A stretch of DNA of 64,000 bases, taken from NCBI RefSeq assembly GCF_964340395.1, contig NC_135562.1:7443634-7507633 (forward strand). Direction: 5' to 3'. Made by a program: the position numbers and the translations under genes. The DNA is from Glandiceps talaboti. Taxonomy: Eukaryota > Hemichordata > Enteropneusta > Spengelidae. Below the pieces are notes generated by a model. The model had not been told where the DNA came from. It did not search any database and worked only from the letters and a program-made list of their open reading frames with translations. Of the stretch, positions 1 to 12,165 are shown in pieces; position 1 is the stretch's first letter; each line of letters starts with the position of its first letter.

Positions 1-974
1 AATTGATAGCTTTCAAAGTCTGACGTTTCTAACAACAGCTAAAAATAAACTGTGATGGTTTCAATGTACCAATTACCTACATTGCAGTATTCAAGGTACC
101 AACCAGGAATATGTGTATTCGGTATTTTTTATTTCATCAGTATAACTGAGTACAAAAATGGCACAAATCATCAACTAATTTCATACCTCAACAAGCTTTT
201 TCAGGAAGTTTGATTCATGTTGCGATTAGAATTTTTATGTCAACACGCGAAATGGAAAATTTTGCCTTTCAGTTAATATATTCTGATTTTTAAAAGATAA
301 TAATTTGATATGATGATGTTTTATAATATTGCACCCATTTTAAAGGCACAGTTCTAATTAAGATGAAAACTTAGGTATGAAAGACAGGTATCTGATACTG
401 AGCAGTTAGAAAATGTATGTCCTGAACAGGGCCGACCACGATCAGATATTAGAGATTATTTAAAATATGGTAGCCCAGTATTTATCTATACCTAATAGTA
501 CAGTACATATGGCATTATTCACCTGTCTTTTTCTGCTAGTGATGTACCTAGCTGGAAAACACAATTTTCCTCATAAAATAAACACTGTCTTTTTTTGCCT
601 GAAAGGTCATGAACATGGTACATTTGTATAAGTGTCTGTGGTGGTAAATTTGTTATCATCACAATCAGTTGTATAGGCTGTACTCTAATGATTGTCTAGT
701 TCCCAGTTTAATGGAGAGATTAGCATACTAACAAGTCCCATTCCCTCATGGCTGATGAAATTGTACCGAAATCTTGACATTGCTACACAACAGGTAGCTA
801 TGACCAATCTAAATATATCTTGAGTTGTGGCCTTGGGGTATTTTTCTATTAGCGTGAACTAAGTGACTTGACTGTGTCCAATCTCAAAGACAGCTATGCA
901 TATGAATAAGGGTATGTTAATGTTCTGTATTTATGGCTTGATTTTCTTCATTTACAGTGTCTTTCTCACATGCC
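1..974. other. AT-rich stretch, no gene seen
   Basis: No reading frame with recognisable protein similarity, no repeat that I could match elsewhere in the window, and no RNA gene is visible. It is probably intergenic or intronic DNA. Confidence 0.5.
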
Positions 975-1364
975 CTTGGTTACCCAGACACTTGTCATTT
1001 GGGGCTCTCGCTTAAATGGCTTTCACTCCAGAGAGCCTGGGGAAAAAGTACATAAAAAGAATGTGACCTTCGCTGTTGGTTATAATTAGGATGCACTAAT
1101 TATACAAATAGGTCATTGATGGAGTTTGTAATTGTTATATTGTTTGAAATTAACAGGCATCTGTTACTCCAGACTGTCATGTGACAAGTACTTTAATTGG
1201 CTGCGATTACACTCAGCATCGCATTCTTTACAGTGAACTTTCCATGATGCCTACGTCCAAACCGAAAGCAGAAGTCACGTAAATTTTCTTTATTATTTCC
1301 CCACACTCTCTGGGGGTAACAGCCATTAAGCGAGAGACCCCAATGACAAGAATCGGAGTAACCT
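975..1364. repeat. Foldback (inverted repeat) element, arms about 70-110 bp
   Basis: The stretch 975-1045 (beginning CTTGGTTACCCAGACACTTG) reads as the reverse complement of 1298-1364, sharing CTTGTCAT, TCTCGCTTAA, TGGCT and CAGAGAG blocks in the same order. Weaker pairing continues inward to about 1080 and 1260. The loop of about 200 bp looks unrelated to the arms. This architecture is typical of foldback MITEs. No transposase frame is present. Confidence 0.6.
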
Positions 1365-1805
1365 AGGCTAATAGTCAAGTATGTGTACATGAAATCTCAT
1401 GAATATATAATTATGTAAAATTGAGCATATGTTCCTATAATTATAAACAGACATTTCACATTTAAATCGAGGATAAAAAAAAGTAGAATTTTAATTCAGC
1501 TAAGCACAGTTCTTGTATTTGATAAAGTATTCAACACAATAATGTATGTATGCCAGGTGTATTTTCAAAAATAAAAAATCCTCTGCAGTTTTACTAAAAC
1601 CAAATTCAAACTTGAGTATGAGTTCATATGTGAGATGCAGAGACACATACATGTATGTCGTAGTATACTTGTACTGATATGAACAAGATCAGTATTTGTA
1701 CTGTTGTGCTTAATTGCATACAAACGGGCAATTGTGAAATTTACTGTGTGCAAATGATAATGTGAGCATACACAATTCATGCAGAATATAAAGTTTGGGT
1801 TTGTT
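1365..1805. other. No gene or repeat recognised
   Basis: AT-rich sequence between two repeat elements. The short open frames on both strands show no family similarity. Confidence 0.4.
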
Positions 1806-2345
1806 TTTTTTGAAAATCTGCTGTTTCGGACAAAGATACGGTATATATGTCACGATAATAGGATTGGCATATCATGGGTTTTTTGTTACATTGTCAGTGT
1901 TACAATATACCAGGGATTACTTGCACCAATGCGCATATTAGGGGAATTTTGCACTGTACTGCAATATTGAAAAATTATTGCATACCTACATGCAAATGAT
2001 ATGCAAATGAGTGAATAATTACTTGTTGTACATAGAAGTGTGTGATCACAAAGTATCATTTTTGTTGAAATTTGCTGTTTCAGATAAACATATCTAATAA
2101 TAACAGAAAAACGTGCCATTTGAGTGCCAGTGGGGTACTTTTGCGTATTTGCTCTCATGCTTGTAGTGTTTTCTGCTGCACTTTCACTCGCTATGCTTGT
2201 CATAGTATGGCCGCAGAGAACACAAGTATTAGTGCAAATACATGTACCCCGAGTACAACACACTTTCAATTGTACGTCATATGGTTCTGTTGTAGTGCTA
2301 TAGTGACACAGCATTTTGTATACAAAAACACCCTTTTTAGAAATT
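1806..2345 (-). repeat. Octamer-bearing interspersed repeat, copy A
   Basis: In reverse orientation this matches parts of 19880-20170 and 22540-22790. Shared features are a CTGTTTC-GACAAA block, a paired octamer (here ATGCAAAT at 1990-1997 and 2001-2008), and a block reading roughly GCACTTTTGCACGAGTGC with TTTTCTGCTGC. Its central part is itself an inverted repeat (about 2128-2180 against 2209-2260). No transposase is encoded, so this is best seen as a non-autonomous element. Confidence 0.6.
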
Positions 2346-2970
2346 TCAGAAACCCTCCTGTGTGAGGTCAAAGCGTTGGTAATACAAGTGGACAACTAAA
2401 CTTGTTCTTCTTTCGAATTCAAATTCAACTAATATTTATCATATCCACGTCTCCAAATGAGTACTTTGCAATTTTTATAAGAAATTTCTCTGAATATTTT
2501 TACACATTTTAATTTACTGCCTTACAAACAAGGACATGCTTGTATTTGTTCAGTGTTTTTTCGACTAAAAATACACTCCAGTTGTCTAGGTAATTAAAAT
2601 CCAAAATAAATAGTCATATCTATCTCAAGGATCCATACGACCCATGTCAACAGCTCATACTATAGAGAATCCATGTATATTTAATATGGTGATAGAATAG
2701 GAAGAAATTGCAATGTATGTATGCCATCAGACAATATAATTACTCGTCACCATATTTCATTCTGTCATCTGTTACCCCCAGTGTTATTACGCAAACATTT
2801 GGTAACATTAATATGACCTTACTTGATAGAACATTCCTGATGATACAGAGAATCTTGGATAGATTAATTTATCCAAAGGAAATGAAGGGTCGAAAAAATG
2901 TCTACTTCTGGAAATTGGTTGATACAATAACACACAGCAGACAAAAACCATAGGCAGATCTGATAATTGT
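2346..2970. other. No gene recognised
   Basis: AT-rich sequence with no convincing coding or structural signal. Confidence 0.4.
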
Positions 2971-3375
2971 AGGTTGCCATACGCCTTGGAAATAAACTGT
3001 TTGAACTTTCAATGTTACTTTAATTTATTCAAGAAACTTCAGACTCAATCTCAGTTAAAATCGAGAAAACAATTGGGGGATGACCTTTGCAAATTATTGC
3101 AAGAGAGGTCAAAATGTACGAAAAAAATCAAGCCATTTAGAGTCCAATATGGCCGCCATCAACCGTATTAACTCTATAGGGAAATTATAAAGATTATCGG
3201 TTTCTTTGAAAATAAGATTGTGAACCCCTGAATTTCTTTTACTATTTCAAATGTACCAGAAGCAATCTTCAATATGGCATGCAGAGTTTGGAGAGATTTT
3301 AAGAAGATTTGTGATTTTCTGTGTGGAAATTCATCCCTGAGGTGCATTTGACCTTAAAATATGCAAAGTTTCTTG
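2971..3375 (+). repeat. Interspersed repeat shared with calcium sensor intron 3
   Basis: It aligns by eye with 29290-29690 and 45890-46255, both inside the third intron of the calcium sensor copies. Shared blocks include CTCAGTTAAAATC, GAGGTCAAA, CCAATATGGCCGCC, GTTAACTCTAT, GAAAACAAGAT-type and CCAGAAGCAA. It lies outside the segmental duplication, so it marks a dispersed family rather than part of the gene. Confidence 0.6.
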
Positions 3376-4489
3376 GAAACGAATGTGGTTGGTTTTGTTA
3401 TCATGAAACAGAATTTGAATATTTTGAACCATAAAAGATTTTATTTTCTTCAAAGTTTGTAAGATACTGCTTCCAATTGATACTTGCTTCTTTTTAGCAC
3501 GTTGTCAGTTTATTGCTTGTATCTACTGTATAAATGTAAGCCATAATGCACATGAGAAGTTTGTTTTTTTGAAATACAAAAAATACAAAAATCAAAAATG
3601 TTAGAAAGTTTACTAAATCCTATATTTCGAAAAACATTAACAATATAAGTATACTATGTGCAATAAAGTTGGTCTAAACCTTGGTTATACTAACATTAGA
3701 TCAATTTTATGAATTTGACATTGAGTGTCGTTTTTTGGACAAGAAAGTAGTTTTCCTCATAGACTACAATTAAGTGGCAAGCTGAAGGGGAAGTAATGAT
3801 GTTTAAAAAGCCTATTCAGTGGTATAAATCCAAAAACTACACCAAAATGCACTTTACGGCCCCATTGTACATCAATGAAAATACACTTAAATGGCCTTCT
3901 TGTAGCCAAACCCAGTACTCTGTGAGGACAAATGAGCTGAAAATGATTTTTTGTTTCCTTGTTTTCTTCAAATTGCTTTCATTTGGGTAGTTAAATGGTT
4001 CCACTGTACATGCAAACAATTCTGAGAACTCCGTAAAATAGAGCAACAATACGGGTAAAGAAGTAGTTTGTCTGATTTAAATAGTCTGTGAAGTAAATGT
4101 GACAAGTCAAACAATACGCGTAGTCCTGGGAAGGTAAATGTAAATGAAGAAAGAAGGATATTTATTGCTCGCTCTCAATTTATGTTCTGTGCGTGTGAGT
4201 TACTACGAACGCTGTATTAATGCAAGATTTTAAAGGTGTTTATCTTAAACTGAATGTGTCATGAAACTTTCTCTGCATAATTCATGCTGTTTGTCTGCTA
4301 TCAGTAATGGTTACGAACTCACAATGTGAACAAACTTTTGACAGTTTATCTGTCAAGAAAAAGTAACTTTAAGGAAGAATTTTTTTTTTTTACAAGTTCA
4401 AGGTCATGACTAGAACAAGCCATTTAATGGGAAACACAACAGGGTTGTAGATAATAAGGTTGATTCTCCGGTGAAAAACCTAAAAACTT
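3376..4489. other. No gene recognised
   Basis: AT-rich DNA with short runs of A or T and no recognisable coding exon or repeat. Confidence 0.4.
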
Positions 4490-4612
4490 GTCCTCGGCCC
4501 TTTACTGTAAATAAATAGTAGGACCCTGTTGGGTAAAGTGTAGTTATTTTGTCCTTGGATAAATAACAGAGGGTTACCCCAAGTGTCTTATTATTTACAG
4601 TAGGTTTCTGAG
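4490..4612. repeat. Imperfect palindrome
   Basis: The block TTTACTGTAAATAAATAGTA near 4501 pairs with TTATTATTTACAGTAGG near 4588, and inner blocks (GTTGGGTAA against TTACCCCAAG) continue the pairing. The intervening turn is near 4550. It may be a small foldback element. Confidence 0.45.
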
Positions 4613-4718
4613 GATTTGTCCTCTAACTATCAGTTAACAAACTTTAATACAATGCCAACAATCAACTTTTGACATTTTTAGCACAATTGAACTGAGGTTC
4701 AGTAGGGATCGCCCGGCG

Positions 4719-4736
4719 TCTGTCTGTCTGTCTGTC

Positions 4737-4770
<34 letters not shown>
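4719..4770. repeat. Compound microsatellite (TCTG)n(TG)n
   Basis: A run of TCTG units passes directly into a TG run. It sits immediately upstream of the duplicated unit at 4771-5060 and may be the tail or internal microsatellite of that element. Confidence 0.9.
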
Positions 4771-4778
<8 letters not shown>

Positions 4779-5060
4779 TAAACAACTTAAAGTCAAAAAC
4801 CACTGAACCGATTACCACGATATTTGGTGGGTCCATTACCTTGGGTGTCTAGTTGGGAAATTGTTCAAATCAAAATGATCGCATCACAGATGTGTGATTT
4901 GGGTCAAAAATGTGATTTTTGGTCAAAAAACTTAAACTCAGAAACTACTGGGCAGATTGGTGCGAAATTTGGTGGGAACATTCTTAAGGGGATGTAAAGT
5001 AAGATTTGTCCATGACGGGATGATTCCATCAGTGATATGCAAATCATTCTGGAGGTATTC
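4771..5060. repeat. Repeat with two related units next to the microsatellite
   Basis: The segment around 4778-4837 (AACTTAAAGTCAAAAACCAC, later ATATTTGGTGGG) recurs as 4926-4983 (AACTTAAACTCAGAAACTAC, later AAATTTGGTGGG). The spacing is about 146 bp, so this is a tandem duplication of a unit. It has no coding signal. Confidence 0.55.
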
Positions 5061-7394
5061 ATTCTGGGGTTTTTTTCGTTTGCAGAAGAGTCATCAGCAT
5101 TGAATATAAACAGCCATCCAGATTCATAAATATCTAGAAAGAGGCAAATATGGTTAAATTTACAGAATGGACATTCTATACCCCAGGGAACCCCCTAACA
5201 AAATTGTGAAAAATTCTGAAATTTTAGCATCTGCCCAACAGATAGTACACTCAACTCTGTTAGCAATGGCATTTAAAATTAATGGGTACCATTTTCAAAC
5301 AATTTATTTTATGTTATTTTTTATTCAAAAATACACTTTTGACATTTTAGAATAGCTACAACTTAATACAAGATTTACATTTACAAGAATAACCCTGCCC
5401 TGTATGTAGGGTGTGATTGCATAGAATTACAGAAACCAAGTAACTATTAAAAGGTTAATACTTGGTATAAACTTCCCAGAAAATAATTTATGAGACGACT
5501 AATTCTTTATAAATATATTTTGTATTAAAGGCTTAAGCTGTCCTTCTTTATTACTTCAGAGAGTTAGATTAGCAAGATCATCATTCAGTATTTAGTGTGC
5601 GTCTCTTTGTAATCATATCCACAATTTGTACTGTTTACACACTCGCATCTTCTTGTCACCATGACTATAAGTATTTTATCACCATTCTAATGATGTCCTG
5701 TCTCTTCTGGTTATCTTCAGAGACTTGTCATTTTCCTTGCCAATTTCTTACATTCAGGAATCATCCCCAGCAGTTCCGGATTGATTCCCAGCGGTCCTCA
5801 CTTGTAATCAGTAAAATGTGTTTTAACACCAAATTATAATTCATAGCTTGGAAATTCAGTTATGCATTATGTATTTCTAAGTTGGAATCAATGAACCCAG
5901 ACTGCGATATATTCAGAAATATTATAATTTGGCTTAACTGTAGATGTAATCTTTCAACACCTCCTTTATTACCGACAGCTTCAGTGTTGAAATTTTCAAA
6001 TTAGAAGTGTTTTGTGTCTGCATTTTTTTATTGTGAACATCCACGTCGAATGTTCAAAATGATTTTAAATTTTACTTGGCTGCAGATATAACTTTCCAAC
6101 ACCTCTTTAGGACTGTCGGCTGCCATCTTGTCTTGTCTTGTCTTGTAGAATCCCCCTTTCAAAAGAAGCACCTCCAGCAAAGTATGGATTGCCTTTATTG
6201 ATAACAATTTTCAATTCAAGATTACTTGGTGTGCATAAATTAAGGATGTCTATTGCCGTGTAGCAGTTGTCTTGAAATGTTATCTACACAAACACCTCTG
6301 GGTCCCATGCTATGAAACCTATAGCCAGTAACCTAAGATGGTCAAATGGAGCTTTTTCTGAGGAGAACTTTACACAATTTACGTAAGACTTTGCCACAAC
6401 TTGAACTGGAGTCCTGCAAATAAGCAAAACATTGTGGTCAGAAGTAGGGATAGCGTGTAATTAATGATCAAAATGCTGCATATCAAACAAAAAGCACTTT
6501 GTCCAGACAATTAGTTATTTGTTAATATTTATCATGTTTTTGTCAGTAATGGAGTGTGTTTTCTTTCAATTTATTCACGGCCTAATCCAAGTATTGTTGT
6601 TTCATCACTTGCTGTAAATGGATTTTAAATTTGAGTCATTCTGTTTGGTTTCTTTACACATTTTTTTAAAATCCTGATTAATTTTACCCAAAGGAACAAA
6701 TTGTCAGCATCACGTTTTAATTTTAATATTAACTACAATATACATTAAGGAATGAATGAAATAATAATGTCATTTATAACGCATCGTTTTCATACAGCCT
6801 TCAATGATTGGATTAGATTGTGTCACATGGTATGAAATAGTAACCCATAGCGACCATAATTTGCATAGAGTTAGGCAGTAGTCGTGTTCTAGTTGCCCTA
6901 GCATAGGAGTCTTTTTGGGTGATTTGCATGGACTGTGGAAGAATATGTGCCTGAGAATATGATGTGTTATGAAACACTTATTGTCTGACCTTATTCGGGC
7001 ACTAGTCGATGTCATATTACTCCTCTCACTGTTATGTAGCAACTGGTTCCCTCAACTTTGAGACTCAAGAAATAGTTACTTTATAACAGCCCTTGTGGTT
7101 AAATAGATGTCTATCAGTGCCATCATAGCCAGGCAATAAGTGTAAACATGTTAGTGTTCACAATAGCTAGCTCACATTTGTAAAGATAAAAGTATACAAA
7201 CAAATACTTATGAAGATTTCTACAGCCCAAGTCAAAAATTTTGTGGAAGCAAATTCCGAATTTGGGATTTGCAAGAACATGTTTACTGTGCGTTTGTAAT
7301 AACTGAAACCCAGAATCGTTATTCATTCTCCTATATACATATTAAACTATCAATGGTACCAGCATTATATCCTGAATTTATTGACAAATACTTC
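5061..7394. other. No gene recognised; one small internal duplication
   Basis: No exon or RNA gene is supported. A short direct repeat is visible: TGTAGATGTAATCTTTCAAC near 5939 recurs as CTGCAGATATAACTTTCCAA near 6081, each followed by CACCTC and a GACnGCTG-like block. A short TCTTG run lies at 6128-6147. Confidence 0.4.
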
Positions 7395-7670
7395 TATGGC
7401 AAATAGCTTGGTCTCCATGACACTTGTGGAGTCATGAAGAGCGTATGGTTTAGAGTGGTTGGCTTGAAATCTATAAGTTGCTGGTTAAGCCTCTTTGCTG
7501 TTGTAATTTCTGAATAGCTAAAAGTCCTTGCGCAAGATATAATGAACCACTATTGTGCCCAATGAACACAGCTGTATAATTTTGGGACCTTTTCAGATAG
7601 AGTTTGCAATGTGAATGCTTTAATTCTCAGTACCTGAAATAGAATATTACTGCCTAGGTTGCATCATTAA
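7395..7670 (+). mobile_element. tRNA-derived SINE, degenerate
   Basis: GGAGTCATGAAGAGCGTATG followed by GGTTTAGAGTGG (A-box-like), then a region matching the head of the better preserved SINE at 36464-36764 (read in reverse). Downstream body blocks AATGTGAATGCTTTAATTCT and GAATAGCTAAA are shared with the copies at 24970-25313, 36464-36764 and 49115-49480. The B box is decayed. Confidence 0.6.
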
Positions 7671-8249
7671 AATAACGAACATTCAAATTCTTGGTTGACA
7701 CCATAACTTCCACCCCACACACTACACATGTATTACTATAGGTACACGTGAGAATAAGTCAACCTTCTTGTTCTATTTTGACCATCTAGCATGAGGAAAA
7801 ATGCTATTGCAGGTACTGAGTGTTGTATGCACTTAAATGGATTGTATGATCCCAGGGGGTTGAAGAAGTAGAAATTTTCGAAATATTAGCAAAAATTAGA
7901 TTATATCAAAGAATTAATGTGTTTAGTATCAATACAAAAAAACTGGTTGCTTTGCTTTTATTGTCTTTTTGAGTTAAAGGATTTGGGTTATAAGTACTAA
8001 TTGCTGTGTATTGTTTTATTTAAGTCGTTAATTTGTTAATTGATATGTTAATTTCTATGTTAATAGCAATGTTAATTGCATCATTAGTGAACCCTATAAT
8101 TGCAGAAAGTAGTGGAATACAAGTATCTCAAAGAGGTGCAAAGCATGGGGCATTGACCACATTTGAACATTTTTTTGTGCTCTATGTGGGGGGGGGGAGA
8201 CATTTGCATTTCAGTAGACATTTCAATCAGCCGACAGTCACTGTCCCCA

Positions 8250-8251
<2 letters not shown>

Positions 8252-8328
<77 letters not shown>
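8252..8328. repeat. (CT)n microsatellite
   Basis: An uninterrupted CT run. Its partner in the duplicated block is at 40243-40344, also CT, so the microsatellite predates the duplication. Confidence 0.95.
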
Positions 8329-8332
<4 letters not shown>

Positions 8333-9428
8333 AATATGTCATTATTTCAAAATTAATCCTTCCTTCTGGTGTACATTTGACTTGAAAGAATAAATGATAT
8401 TATAGAGTTCACTTGAAATGTTGTTTAATGCAATAACTATGTATAATTTATATTCATAATACCAGCAACTTTGTTTATCAAGAATGTCACCATTATGTCA
8501 ATGAATATATGAGAAGTGGATGTCACTATAAACATTACAATATACTAGAGACTCGGGAGGTCAGATGTCAGAATTTACCTACTTACCTACCTGTCTACCC
8601 CTATCAGAATGAATTAAGCCATCTATTTTTTTTTAAAGGGGCCAGCCCATTAATGGAACTCCAGCTCCCCCCATTTGTAGAGTTGGTGCATTAATATTGA
8701 GAATAATAAGCATTACAAAACTGCACATTTACCTCTGGGGGTAATTTAACCAACTGTAATAATCTACTCACCCCTATTCAAAGTGGATTGACCCTGTTAA
8801 AAAAAAACAACTGTCTATTTGACAACTCTCCATCCCCCCATTCAGAATGTAATGGTCCATAATAAAAAACAAAAGACTTCTCTATTAATGCAAATAGGGT
8901 GGACAAAAACAAAAGCAGGTAGAATTAGCATCAAACTGACCTTGTTCACAGTAATGATAGCTGCAATGACTTACAGTCTGTAGATATTACACTCCATGTA
9001 ATAGTATCTAGGTGAATGATGTTGAACTGAATCTGGCAGCTAATTTCTCACGAGCTACACGTCCTCAGTTGGATATTTCCCTGTATGTTTTGACTGAGGT
9101 TTTTGTTCTACTAAAGTGTATATTATTACAGTACATATGTAGTCACATAATTGTGTCTCCATGTTGTCAAATGCGGAACATAAACAGTGTTTTGTACTAC
9201 AGTGTTTTGGTGGGTTGTCCATGGATGTTTTTTTTTTCAACCCTTGCTTTTATCAAAGCTTTATGTATTTATTACTCTGTGAACACATGGCCACCTGTTA
9301 GTCACTACAAACAAAGTTCCTACCGTATCAAATTCCCAGCTGATGGCAAATGTGTTCTTGAGATCATCCAACTATTTACGTCACTGCTATAATTTCAACA
9401 TTTGACCTGACGTTGTTATCTTTCACAG

Positions 9429-9609
9429 GGCTTGAAGTAGAGGTTGAACTGTAGTTGGAAGGCAAGGAAGACACCCTAGTCCTTGGCTGTACAGAACGGT
9501 GTTTTCCCGCAATTTTTTTACCTTATTTGGAATACCATCAACGATATTCTGGATATATCTTATTTTGGATTGTGTTTTCGAAAAGGAATAACTGCTGAAT
9601 CAAGAAACA
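9429..9609 (+). other. Possible 5' UTR exon of calcium sensor copy 1
   Basis: Bounded by a TTTCACAG acceptor and a CAAGAAACAG/GTAAGA donor. The donor and the last 25 or so bases are retained in copy 2 (donor near 40625), although most of the exon is missing there. It contains no usable reading frame, as expected for a UTR exon spliced to 22257. This is inference; only the paralogue-conserved donor supports it. Confidence 0.3.
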
Positions 9610-10244
9610 GGTAAGAGTTCTGTTCCTTTGAATTATTTTGTAAATTTTACAACAAAGTTCCGTCACAAAATATTTCTCATACATTTTTGTTTTATCTATA
9701 TTTATTTCTGGCTAAATACCTGGAATTATCCAAAATTACATGCCAATATTATCATACTTTCAAATTATGACAAAAATTTGCAGTTTTTAACAGTTTTTTT
9801 GCTATCGATTTTTGTACCAAACAGGTCATAAGGAAACAAAAATCATATTTTAAAAAAAATTTGAAAATGAAATGAAAAATAAAATTAATGTAAATGAAAA
9901 AATGGCTCTCAAAAAATTAACATGTTACGAAAAATATGAATTTTTTCATGTTATCTTTTGAGTAACAAAGAATACAATATTTATGGCAATTTCCCCATCA
10001 ATTTTTATATAATTTTTGACATTGAATAATAATGGGATACGTTATTTGCAAAGATGGCATCTAACTATAGGTTTGAAATAATACCATTGAAATGCCTTGA
10101 TGCCTAGAAACCATTCACATGCAAATTAGATTATTTCTGTATCTGAGTGTTTGTGAACATGAACCTTGATATGAAAGTGTATGCAAAATAACCTGTATTA
10201 TTGATATGAGCATAGTTTATACAATAGAAGTAACTGATATGAAC

Positions 10245-10464
10245 CAGTGTGCCATCTGCATGCAAGTCAATTTGACGTGTCACTGACGCACACGATTTCT
10301 AGTGACGCACCAAATTTTGGTGTTACCGTATCTCTTACTATGTGGTGACTCACAAGAAATCCAAGTTTTTCTCATTTTCTCGCAACAACAAATTTTGGCA
10401 TTTCATTAGAGTTTGGAGTAATTAAACTGACAGTATATTTACTCCAAGGTTAGAGGGAACACTG
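10245..10464. mobile_element. hAT-like MITE with 8-bp target duplication
   Basis: The left end CAGTGTGCCATCTGC matches the reverse complement of the right end, CAGTGTTCCCTCTAACC. The flanking octamers ATATGAAC (10237-10244) and GTATGGAC (10465-10472) agree at 6 of 8 bases. Terminal CAG...CTG ends with an 8-bp duplication are the signature of hAT transposons. No transposase is encoded, so the element is non-autonomous. Confidence 0.6.
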
Positions 10465-10664
10465 GTATGGACTGTACTTCAATGTAAGCATACTGCACCG
10501 CTATCTGCATAACATGTAACATACATCCGTAATGAGCACTCACTTGTTGATACAATTACATCCTGTTATTAATATTTCACACATACATGTATACCATGTC
10601 CCTTGTGTGTGAATATCAAATTAATCATGCGCAAGTTAATCTGTGGAATGACACCATTTGGTGT

Positions 10665-10678
10665 GTTGTCATGGCAAC
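10665..10678. promoter_or_regulatory. RFX X-box-like palindrome
   Basis: GTTGTCATGGCAAC differs at one position from the palindromic RFX half-site pair GTTGCCATGGCAAC. It lies between the possible 5' UTR exon and the first coding exon of the calcium sensor gene. Function is inferred only from the motif. Confidence 0.3.
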
Positions 10679-11296
10679 AAACTGAAAAATGACAGTTTTA
10701 TTGATCACCATTGACAATGTGAGTACCATCTATAATAGCTCTACTTACAATTTGGAGTGATTTGGTCAAAATTCAATGGTTGTATAAAGATAATTTGAAC
10801 TGTAAGTAAGGTGAATAATGTGGAAAATGAAAAGGCGGTGACAGCAGACTGGTTACGGACTTGTTACTGCCTGTCGCAGCTTTTGTATGTTTTAATCACA
10901 TGATTGATTTCGTATATCACCATTTGCCCTTTTTTCTTGTATATATTATAATGTTATCCCATTTCAACTAACTATGATGTTATGATATGATGCCTATAGC
11001 TGTGTTTTGGAAACATGTGATATATGGTTGGAAATGACAATATTTATCATCGTCATTTTGTTACATACTTTACAATCATAGTAATTATCATAAATGTAGA
11101 TTTATTACCATAGTTAACATCATAAACTTAAGCGTAATATAATTGTTATAATCAAGTCGGTATGTCAGAAATTTTGAAGAAAGGAAAATTTATATTGTAA
11201 AAACCTTCTACATTTAATTTATTAAATAGAAAATGAACAAAGAAGTTAAACTTTAAATCATTGTTACAACCAGAAATGTACATAAATGTACTGTCA

Positions 11297-11672
11297 GTTA
11301 GTCTAGGTCCTGACTGGCACCGTATTACATATTCAATGTACTCCATTTGCTATCCCCAGTCTAGTCTAGGTCCAAACGATCGCACAGGTTTTGTGCTACC
11401 TCCTACAGCGTTCATATAAACATGATGACGTCCTCGTGTCCCCATGTGATTTTAGTTTAAATAGACTGGGGGAGGAGTCATCCTACAAACTTGAGAAAGG
11501 TCGAAGACGTTTGATGACTACAGTATGTCAATTTGTGATGGATTACTTGACTTGCGCCATTCGTTCTTCACTCACCATGGGGTTCAAATACACTTGACAC
11601 CTTTCATTGGGACCTCGACTAGACTGGAGTACACGAAGTACGTAATACGGTGCCAGTCAGGACCTAGACTAA
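11297..11672. repeat. Inverted repeat with about 27-bp arms
   Basis: GTCTAGGTCCTGACTGGCAC near 11301 is the reverse complement of GTGCCAGTCAGGACCTAGAC near 11650, extending to GTATTA/TAATAC. Inside are further TCTAGTCTAGG and CTAGACTGG blocks that could pair. About 320 bp separate the arms. It abuts the LINE relic, so it may be an independent foldback insertion. Confidence 0.6.
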
Positions 11673-11689
11673 CTGCCAGACAGAAAACC

Positions 11690-12165
11690 TATTTCAGTAA
11701 TTGTACACATCAGATGCTCTTCAGATAATAAACTAACTTGCTTTCATCAAAGGTAGACAACTAAATATTGAAAGAAATCTCAGACTTTGTAAATTTTGTT
11801 CACATGAATTAGTGGATGACGAATATCATTTTGTAATTATTTATGTTTTTACATCTGACGATAGATCATTCTATATTCCCCAACATTATACTTCAAATAC
11901 TACATATCAAAACTTCATACTTTTAATGCAAACACAATATATCAAGTAATCATTGGACTTACAAAGTATATTTTCAGTAGTTTGGGGAAAAAAAGAGGAC
12001 CCACGATGTCAAAAAATTCTTGTTACTGTTGTTGTTATTTTTTTCTCTTGACATGTTTGACCTTTGTTTTATAAGTCATGTACCCCAAAGGTCAGTGGCC
12101 TTGCTTGTACACAGAAATAAAATGATGATGATGGTGGTGATGATGATGATGATGATGATGAAGAT
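11690..12165 (+). pseudogene. 5'-truncated LINE relic (reverse transcriptase C-terminus and 3' end)
   Basis: From about 11743 the frame reads AFIKGRQLNIERNLRLCKFC, then DDEYHFVII, then after a gap FILLMQ. These correspond in order to the end of the LINE protein at 37213-39378 (AIEKGRHLG, ICPFGC, EDEYHFVLVC, FILLMQ). Stops and lost cysteines show decay. The 3' UTR ends AAATAAAATGATGATG and runs into a GAT-rich tail, parallel to the AATAAAATTATTATT tail of the younger LINE. Both therefore belong to one family. Confidence 0.7.

Larger units (their letters stand above)
7607..9720 (+). repeat. 5' block of segmental duplication (partner 39780-40720)
   Basis: Homology to 39780 onward begins inside SINE body sequence (AATGTGAATGCTTTAATTCT) and continues through a TTGACACC block, a CT microsatellite, an AAAAAACAAAAGAC block and the donor GAATCAAGAAACAGGTAAG at about 9597. 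The partner lacks roughly 9070-9585. These are the 5' flanks of the two calcium sensor genes. Confidence 0.7.

Noticed and set aside
1886-2395. 169-residue minus-strand frame
   Set aside because: It lies wholly in an interspersed repeat whose other copies have broken frames; no protein family was recognised.
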